Of a stretch of 64,000 nucleotides of DNA, positions 59,028 to 64,000 are shown piece by piece. Origin of the DNA: Lujinxingia vulgaris (lineage in GTDB: Bacteria > Myxococcota_A > Bradymonadia > Bradymonadales > Bradymonadaceae); assembly GCF_007997015.1 (NCBI RefSeq), contig NZ_VOSM01000004.1, positions 372,001-436,000 of the forward strand, in the 5' to 3' direction. The notes under the pieces are model-generated. The model was not told the DNA's origin. It saw only the letters and a program-made list of their open reading frames with translations, and searched no databases. Positions within the stretch are counted from its first letter, which is position 1, and each line of letters begins with the position of its first letter. The position numbers and the translations under genes were made by a program.

Positions 59028-62000
59028 TCACTCCTCACGCTTTAAGTCAGCCAGCCGATCCAGCATCTGGTCGGCATGAGGCCAGAAACGACGGCGCTCA
59101 TACGCGCTCAGCCCCGGCTGCGCAACGTCGGCGCGCGCGGCAGCTGCCGGCGCCTCTTCGAGCACCACGTGCACGTTGGTGCCGCCAAAACCAAAGCCGC
59201 TCAAACCCGAAAGACGCGTCTGCCCCTCGGCCACCTCCCACTGCCGAGCCTCTGTCACAACCTCCAGCGCGCTCCCCTCCAGCTCACAGGCCGGGTTGGC
59301 GCGCTCAAAGTTCAGGTGCGGCGCGATCGACTTCTGCGAGAGCATCAGCGCGCTCTTCATAAGCCCGGCCACACCGGCGGCGGCCTCCAGGTGCCCGACG
59401 TTGGTCTTGACCGAGCCCAGCGCGACTTTTGCCGCATCCGGCAAACGCCCTTCGCCAAACACCTTCTGCAGACTGCGCGCCTCAATCGCATCGCCAAGCT
59501 CAGTGCCGGTGCCGTGCGCTTCCACATAACTCGCGTGCGACGGTTCGACGCCGGCATCGTCCCAGGCCGCCCGAATCACCGCCTGCTGGGCGTGGCCGTT
59601 GGGTGCGGTCAGCCCGTTGGTCTGGCCGTCCTGATTGACCGCAACGCCGCGCACCACCGCCCAGATCGCGTCGCCGGCCTCCAGCGCATCTTCCAGACGC
59701 TTGAGCACCACCACGCCGCAACCTTCGCCGCGCACATAGCCGTTGGCGCCGGCATCAAAGGTCTTGCAGAGCCCGTCTGGCGAGAGCATCCCGGCCTGGG
59801 AGAAGGCCACCGAGACCTGCGGATCAAAGATGGCGTTCACACCTCCCACCACCGCCTGGTCGCAGCGGCCGGCGCGCAGGTTGAGCACCGCCTGATCCAG
59901 CGCCACAAGGCTCGACGAACACGCCGTATCCACCGTCTGGCTCGGCCCCCGCAAATCCCACGCGTACGACAAGCGGTTGGCCGTAATACTGGCCGAAAGC
60001 CCGGTGCCCGCCCGCACCGCCGCACCCTGATAGAGGCGCGCAAAATCGCTGCCGCTCTGCCCGACAAAGACCCCGGTGCGACTTCCCGCCAGCGTCTCGG
60101 CGTTAAATCCAGCGTCTTCGAGCGCGTGCCAGGCCACCTCCATCACCAGGCGCTGCTGCGGGTCCATCGCGCGGGCCTCGCGCGGCGAAATCCCGAAGAA
60201 GGAGGCATCAAAGGCCTCCACGCCGTCGACAAAGCCGGCGCGCGGGGTGACCATCACATCAAAGCCCACGGCGGTAGGTTCCAGATAGTCTTCTTTCTTC
60301 CAGCGCCAGGCGGGAACTTCGGTGATGCCGCTCCGGCCCTCACTCAGAAGTCGCCAGAACGCCTCAACGCCCTCGGCGCCCGGGAAGCGACACGCCATGC
60401 CCACGATGGCCACCGCGCCCTCCTGCAGCGAAGCAGCGGCGCGGCGTGCCGGCGAGGAGGTCGAAATGTTCGCCGGAGTCGCGCTTCGCGCCGAGGTTGC
60501 GTCCGCGCGCAACATCTCCACATGACGCGCGAGCTGGGCGATCGTCGGAAAGTCATAAAGCGTCGTGGCCGCAAGGCTCACCCCGAACGCCTCTTCGAGC
60601 TCACCCACAAGCCCCACCGCTTCGGCCGAGCCCAGCCCGTAGTTGGCAAATGGCGAGCGCAGGCTCACAGCCACCTCCGAGACGCCGGCCTCCTCGGCCA
60701 CTCGCCGGCGCAGCCAGCGCGCGACTTCGCCTACGGCGCGAACCTCCGGCGCTTCGCTCACCGCCCCGCTGCTCTGCACCGCCGGCGCTCCGGCCGCATC
60801 TTCGCGCTCGGAAACCTCGGCCTCACTGTCAACCTCGGCCGACTCACCAGCCACCTGTTCGGCCAACGTCCGCGCCGAGACCACCACCTCCAGCTCCCCG
60901 GCCTCATAGGCGTTGCGCGTAGCCCGGCGCTGGATCTTACCGCTGGAGGTCTTCTCAATGCTGCGCGCCGTGATCAGCACCACATCAAAGGGGTTGATCT
61001 CGTGGGTGGCCACAAGCGCCGCACGCACCGCCTCAATGAGCTCCGGTGCGCGATCGGCGGCGTCTTTATCGACCTCGTGCACCACCACCAGGCGCTCTTC
61101 ACCCTCAACCGTCCACGCAAACGCCGCCCCACAGCCGGGCCGAAGCGCCGCGTCGGCGCCCTCGACCGTCGCCTCCAGATCCTGCGGGTAATGGTTGGTG
61201 CCGCGGATCACGATCAGATCTTTCAGACGTCCCGTCACCACGAGCTCTTCGCCCACCAACGCCCCCAGGTCTCCGGTGCGCAGGTAGGTCTGATCGCTTC
61301 CCTGAAGACGCGCGCCGAAGATCTCCCGGTTCACCTCCGGGCGCTCCCAATACCCTCGCGCCACGCTGCCGCCGGCAAGCCAGATCTCGCCAACGTCGCC
61401 GTCAGCGCAGACCTGCAGAGTGTCGGGGTTGACGATGCGCGCCTCAAAGTCACCCACGGGCTTGCCGCAGCTCGGCCACATCACCCCCTCAACCTCAAGC
61501 TCCACCGGCTCGACCATCCGCTCCGGCGTCGAGACCAGAAGCCCCACCTCGGCCAGCCCGTACGAGGGCGAAAACGCCCCGGGACGAAAGCCCGCAGGCG
61601 CAAAGTATTCGGCAAAGCGCGCCTGGGTGGCCATCCGCACAGGCTCCGCGCCGTTGCACGCAACCTCCCAGCTCGACAGATCCAGCCGGTCGCGCACATC
61701 CTCGGGCACGCGACGCACGCAGAGGTCAAACGCGAAGTTCGGCGCCGCCGAGAGCGTCCCCTTATAGGTCGAAAACGCCTCCAGCCAGCGCTGCGGCTTC
61801 TTCAAAAAGTCCAGCGGCGACATCAGCACGCTGGAGCAGCCGTTGAACACCGGCAGCAGCACCCCGCCAATCAGCCCCATATCGTGGTAGAGCGGCAGCC
61901 AGCTGACAATCACATCGTCGGGCTTAGCGCGGTAGCCGAGCTCAATCAGCGCTTCATTCTTGAGCAGCGTCTTGTGGTCGAGCATCACCCCCTTGGGGTT

Positions 62001-62549
62001 CCCGGTAGAGCCGGAGGTGTACTGCAAGAACGCCAGCGATTCGCCATCGACCTGCGGCGCCTTCCAGGCGTTGAGCGCCGCCTCATCGACCTCGATCACG
62101 TCGCTGGCGATCCAGCTCAGCTTGCCCAGCCCCGGCGACTGCATCGCCAGGAAGTCGGCCATCTCTGCGATCATCGCGTTGGTGAGCGCCACCGTGGCGC
62201 GCGCGTCATCGACGATCGCCTGCAGCCGCGGCAACGTGCGCTGCAGACGCGTCGGATCCGGCGGATAGGCCGGCACCGCGATCACCCCGGCATAGAGGCA
62301 GCCAAAAAACGAGGCGATATAATCGAGCGAGGGCGGATAGAGGATCAACGCGCGCTCGCCAGGCTCCGTCGTCTCTTGAAGACACGCGGCGATCGCACGG
62401 GCACGGCGGTCCAGCTCACCAAAGGTCAGCCGCGCGCCCTCCCGCTCCCCATCTTCCAGAAAGATATACGCCGTGGCGTCGCCTTCGTTCGCCGCGCGCC
62501 AGCGCAACATCTCGACCAGCGTCTTCTGTTCGTCTCGACTCGCCACCAT
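59028..62549 (-). CDS. FAAL-ACP-KS megasynthase
   Basis: A 1173-residue three-part protein. Residues 1-555 are a fatty acyl-AMP ligase: P-loop YTSGSTGNPKG (177-187), SWLPLYHDMGLIGG (216-229), Lys538 in SSGKIQ. An ACP follows with phosphopantetheine Ser641 (YGLGSAEAV). From 711 is a type I ketosynthase with Cys877 (DTACSSSL), His1012 (EAHGTGTELGD) and His1053 (NVGHLEAAAG). There is no acyltransferase, dehydratase or thioesterase, so malonyl units must come in trans. The protein ends about 35 residues after the KS. It should activate a free fatty acid, load it on ACP and carry out one or more extensions. GAGGAG precedes the ATG. Confidence 0.93.
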   Translation of the reverse strand: MVASRDEQKTLVEMLRWRAANEGDATAYIFLEDGEREGARLTFGELDRRARAIAACLQETTEPGERALILYPPSLDYIASFFGCLYAGVIAVPAYPPDPTRLQRTLPRLQAIVDDARATVALTNAMIAEMADFLAMQSPGLGKLSWIASDVIEVDEAALNAWKAPQVDGESLAFLQYTSGSTGNPKGVMLDHKTLLKNEALIELGYRAKPDDVIVSWLPLYHDMGLIGGVLLPVFNGCSSVLMSPLDFLKKPQRWLEAFSTYKGTLSAAPNFAFDLCVRRVPEDVRDRLDLSSWEVACNGAEPVRMATQARFAEYFAPAGFRPGAFSPSYGLAEVGLLVSTPERMVEPVELEVEGVMWPSCGKPVGDFEARIVNPDTLQVCADGDVGEIWLAGGSVARGYWERPEVNREIFGARLQGSDQTYLRTGDLGALVGEELVVTGRLKDLIVIRGTNHYPQDLEATVEGADAALRPGCGAAFAWTVEGEERLVVVHEVDKDAADRAPELIEAVRAALVATHEINPFDVVLITARSIEKTSSGKIQRRATRNAYEAGELEVVVSARTLAEQVAGESAEVDSEAEVSEREDAAGAPAVQSSGAVSEAPEVRAVGEVARWLRRRVAEEAGVSEVAVSLRSPFANYGLGSAEAVGLVGELEEAFGVSLAATTLYDFPTIAQLARHVEMLRADATSARSATPANISTSSPARRAAASLQEGAVAIVGMACRFPGAEGVEAFWRLLSEGRSGITEVPAWRWKKEDYLEPTAVGFDVMVTPRAGFVDGVEAFDASFFGISPREARAMDPQQRLVMEVAWHALEDAGFNAETLAGSRTGVFVGQSGSDFARLYQGAAVRAGTGLSASITANRLSYAWDLRGPSQTVDTACSSSLVALDQAVLNLRAGRCDQAVVGGVNAIFDPQVSVAFSQAGMLSPDGLCKTFDAGANGYVRGEGCGVVVLKRLEDALEAGDAIWAVVRGVAVNQDGQTNGLTAPNGHAQQAVIRAAWDDAGVEPSHASYVEAHGTGTELGDAIEARSLQKVFGEGRLPDAAKVALGSVKTNVGHLEAAAGVAGLMKSALMLSQKSIAPHLNFERANPACELEGSALEVVTEARQWEVAEGQTRLSGLSGFGFGGTNVHVVLEEAPAAAARADVAQPGLSAYERRRFWPHADQMLDRLADLKREE

Positions 62550-62670
62550 CTACTCCTCAACAACCTACATCCACGCACACCACACACGCCCCCGTTGGGG
62601 GGACGCCCTCGGGCAAGCGCCCCCCTTTAGCGAAAGAGTCCCCCTGCTTTCAAGGAAAGAAAAAGACCGA

Positions 62671-62682
62671 CCGACCGGTCGG
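62671..62682. promoter_or_regulatory. Palindromic operator-like site upstream of the lipid cluster
   Basis: CCGACCGGTCGG is a perfect 12-base palindrome, preceded by further CCGA units (GACCGACCGACC). Operators of this look are common for TetR-family repressors. It lies about 120 bases before the FAAL-ACP-KS start, just after a TTATAA-like -10 on the minus strand, so binding there could block transcription of the cluster. No TetR gene is in the window. Confidence 0.5.
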
Positions 62683-62752
62683 AAAACCTTATAATCCCTT
62701 CACTTACGCGATCCCCTCGCCGCGATCCTCTCACCGCGACGGTGCGCCGGCA

Positions 62753-63475
62753 TCAGGCGCCGGCGGCCAGCAGACGCTTCACCAGGCGATCGCCCTGGTT
62801 GACCGCCCGCACGTAATAGACGGCCTTGAGGATGTGTTGCTCCTCCTCATTTAAGTCCCCGACCTTGCCCAACTTCTCCTGACGCTGACGCACCGCCTCA
62901 TACATCGACAGCGCCCCGGCCACCGAGATGTTGAAGCTCTGCACAAAGCCGCGCATCGGGATGATGCAGCGGTAGTCGGCGGCCTCGGCGACCTCCTCGC
63001 AGACCCCGTCACGCTCGTTTCCAAGAACAATCGCCGTCGGCCGCGTAAAGTCGATCGTCTCCAGAGGCACCGCCGCCTCCAGGTGGGTGGCCACCACCTG
63101 GTAGCCCTGCCCCTGCAACGCGCTCACACACGCCGCCGGCTCGGTCCAGGTCGTCATATCCACCCACTTATCGGCCCCCTGGGTCACCCGTGCGGAGACC
63201 TTTTTGACCGGCTGCGTATCGATCATATGCGCGCTCATCGCCCCCAGCCCCTCGGCCGTGCGCAGCACTGCGGCGATGTTGCCCGTATCGAAGATCCCGT
63301 CGAGCACCGGCACGATCGACTTGCAACGCGAGGCCACCACCTCCTCGATGCGATCACGGCGACGCTCCGAGATATGCTCCTCCAGTAGCGCCACCACCTC
63401 GGCGGCGCTCATGGTGAGCTCCTCCTCCATCCCCAACAAACGCCCCACCTCGATCGGATCCGAATACGCAAACAC
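62753..63475 (-). CDS. SpoU/TrmH-family RNA 2'-O-methyltransferase
   Basis: A 240-residue SPOUT enzyme methylating a ribose 2'-OH, probably tRNA guanosine-18. SpoU motifs are all present: DTGNIAAVLRTAEGLGA (motif 1), AIVLGNERDGV (motif 2), and IPMRGFVQSFNISVAGAL (motif 3), with the trefoil knot pattern. An N-terminal helical extension of about 45 residues matches TrmH. The GTG at 63475 is preceded by GAGG at six bases. The tRNA position is inferred from similarity to TrmH, not proven. Confidence 0.85.
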   Translation of the reverse strand: MFAYSDPIEVGRLLGMEEELTMSAAEVVALLEEHISERRRDRIEEVVASRCKSIVPVLDGIFDTGNIAAVLRTAEGLGAMSAHMIDTQPVKKVSARVTQGADKWVDMTTWTEPAACVSALQGQGYQVVATHLEAAVPLETIDFTRPTAIVLGNERDGVCEEVAEAADYRCIIPMRGFVQSFNISVAGALSMYEAVRQRQEKLGKVGDLNEEEQHILKAVYYVRAVNQGDRLVKRLLAAGA

Positions 63476-63862
63476 TGCTCGCCTCGCCGCTTAAGCCCTT
63501 ACTTCTTTTACGCGTGTGTCTTGATCTTCGGGCTCCCGGCCCGCCGGCGGCACCTTAAACCAGGGTGTGCCCCCTGCCAAACCTCGCCGCCGCGATCGCC
63601 GCGGCGAGCTTTTCGGCCTCGATCGTGGTGGAGACTTGACGCGCCCCATACGCATGTGTATGCCTTGCAGTCCCTCTGCGTACCCATTTTTTGATGGGAG
63701 CGCGCACCGGTGCGCCTGACCAACCTTATCGCTTCACCAGGCGCCCCACGCTGTAACGACGAAGAGAATGCCATCAGGAGTTGCCCGTTATCGCGCATGA
63801 ATGCCCATGAGTGGACTTCAGCGGGTCTCCATTGAAAAAAATACACCATGCAGGAGCGAATC
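63476..63862 (+). promoter_or_regulatory. 387-base leader region upstream of rplU
   Basis: Contains a likely sigma70 promoter at 63636-63664 (TTGACG, 17 bases, TATGCC). A hairpin CTCGCCGC/GCGGCGAG with CTTTT at 63583-63613 lies upstream of it. The leader from the promoter to the ATG is about 195 bases and could hold an L21-type regulatory structure, which I could not confirm. A minus-strand open stretch across this region is antisense to rplU and not supported as a gene. Confidence 0.5.
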
Positions 63863-64000
63863 ATGCACGCTGTGATCCGTACGGGCGGTAAGCAGTACCG
63901 CGTTAAGCCGGGCGACGAGTTCAACATCGAAAAGATCGCTGACGCCGAAAAGGGCGGAACGATCACCTTTGACGAAGTTCTGGCCGTGGGCGAAGGCGAC
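63863..64000 (+). CDS. rplU: Ribosomal protein L21 (partial, cut by window end)
   Basis: The first 46 codons are visible and run off the window without a stop. The product begins [20 protein letters not shown], the classic L21 start (most species have MYAVI...). L21 binds 23S rRNA in the 50S subunit. AGGAG at 63852-63856 with six bases before the ATG fixes the start. In most bacteria rpmA (L27) follows. Confidence 0.95.
   Translation, partial: MHAVIRTGGKQYRVKPGDEFNIEKIADAEKGGTITFDEVLAVGEGD

Noticed and set aside
59076-62630. Plus-strand open frame of about 1180 codons opposite the FAAL-ACP-KS gene
   Set aside because: Antisense shadow produced by high-GC codon bias; its translation has no motif, while the minus frame has full FAAL, ACP and KS motifs.
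62690-62695. Perfect TATAAT on the plus strand
   Set aside because: No -35 at correct spacing and no plus-strand gene downstream before 63.8 kb; probably part of the minus-strand promoter region.
63508-63966. Minus-strand open frame across the rplU leader and start
   Set aside because: Antisense to rplU, which has a strong ribosome site and family-typical start.

Overview
The window reads as ordinary chromosome from a high-GC, Gram-negative bacterium of the Myxococcota/deltaproteobacterial type. I would guess a Bradymonadia-like lineage, but no marker here fixes the taxon. Supporting signs are many lipoproteins with Asp/Gly-rich linkers after the lipobox, Cys-rich surface proteins with FG-GAP repeats, a MYXO-CTERM-like C-terminal tail, DUF2505-like proteins, a retron like those of myxobacteria, and dense two-component signalling. 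I saw no insertion sequence, integrase, CRISPR array or rRNA. There is one tRNA (Val-CAC), and the right edge cuts into rplU.

Layout. 1-13.2 kb: a 7TM/GGDEF cyclase, a lipoprotein, peroxiredoxin, a nicotinamidase-like hydrolase, type I methionine aminopeptidase, a cupin, a glutaminyl-tRNA synthetase with a GatB/YqeY tail, a DUF362 protein and several unknowns. 13.2-25.1 kb: a DUF2505 protein, a Cys-rich FG-GAP lipoprotein, then a kinase/enzyme pair at 16.5-21.6 kb in which a CHASE hybrid kinase with its own HPt domain overlaps the gene of a receiver-glutamate dehydrogenase fusion. Two paralogous LuxR regulators follow, with a hydrolase lipoprotein between them. 25.3-30.8 kb: tRNA-Val, an NAD-binding oxidoreductase, a retron (folded msr-msd RNA plus reverse transcriptase) that meets a 631-residue helical protein tail to tail, an SRPBCC protein and a ferredoxin. 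31-42.1 kb: a CAP-like surface protein, a coupled SMUG1/EVE pair, a receiver-XRE regulator, a GNAT enzyme, two PAS/GAF hybrid kinases, MutH and ApaH. 42.3-54.7 kb: cystathionine beta-synthase, a SecD-P1-like exported protein, a membrane-bound kinase, a serpin, a beta-helix lipoprotein and a DbpA-type helicase flanked by a family of intergenic repeats. 55.1-62.5 kb: six same-strand genes for a lipid or polyketide-like product (FAAL-ACP-KS, FabG-like, Yx6K enoyl reductase-like, ACP, alpha-oxoamine synthase, FabZ-like). 62.7-64 kb: a TrmH-like methyltransferase and the start of rplU.

How the parts work together. The clearest candidates for undescribed systems are: (1) the receiver-glutamate dehydrogenase fusion beside its probable phosphorelay kinase, which would put a nitrogen/carbon branch-point enzyme under direct phospho-control; (2) the FAAL-ACP-KS/alpha-oxoamine synthase cluster, which has the parts to activate, extend, reduce and release an acyl chain as an amino-ketone (sphingoid-like) lipid; (3) the retron. 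A DNA-maintenance theme is also visible (SMUG1 with EVE, MutH, retron). Starts were moved inward where a Shine-Dalgarno sequence decided the matter. All functions are inferred from motifs read by eye; no database search was run.
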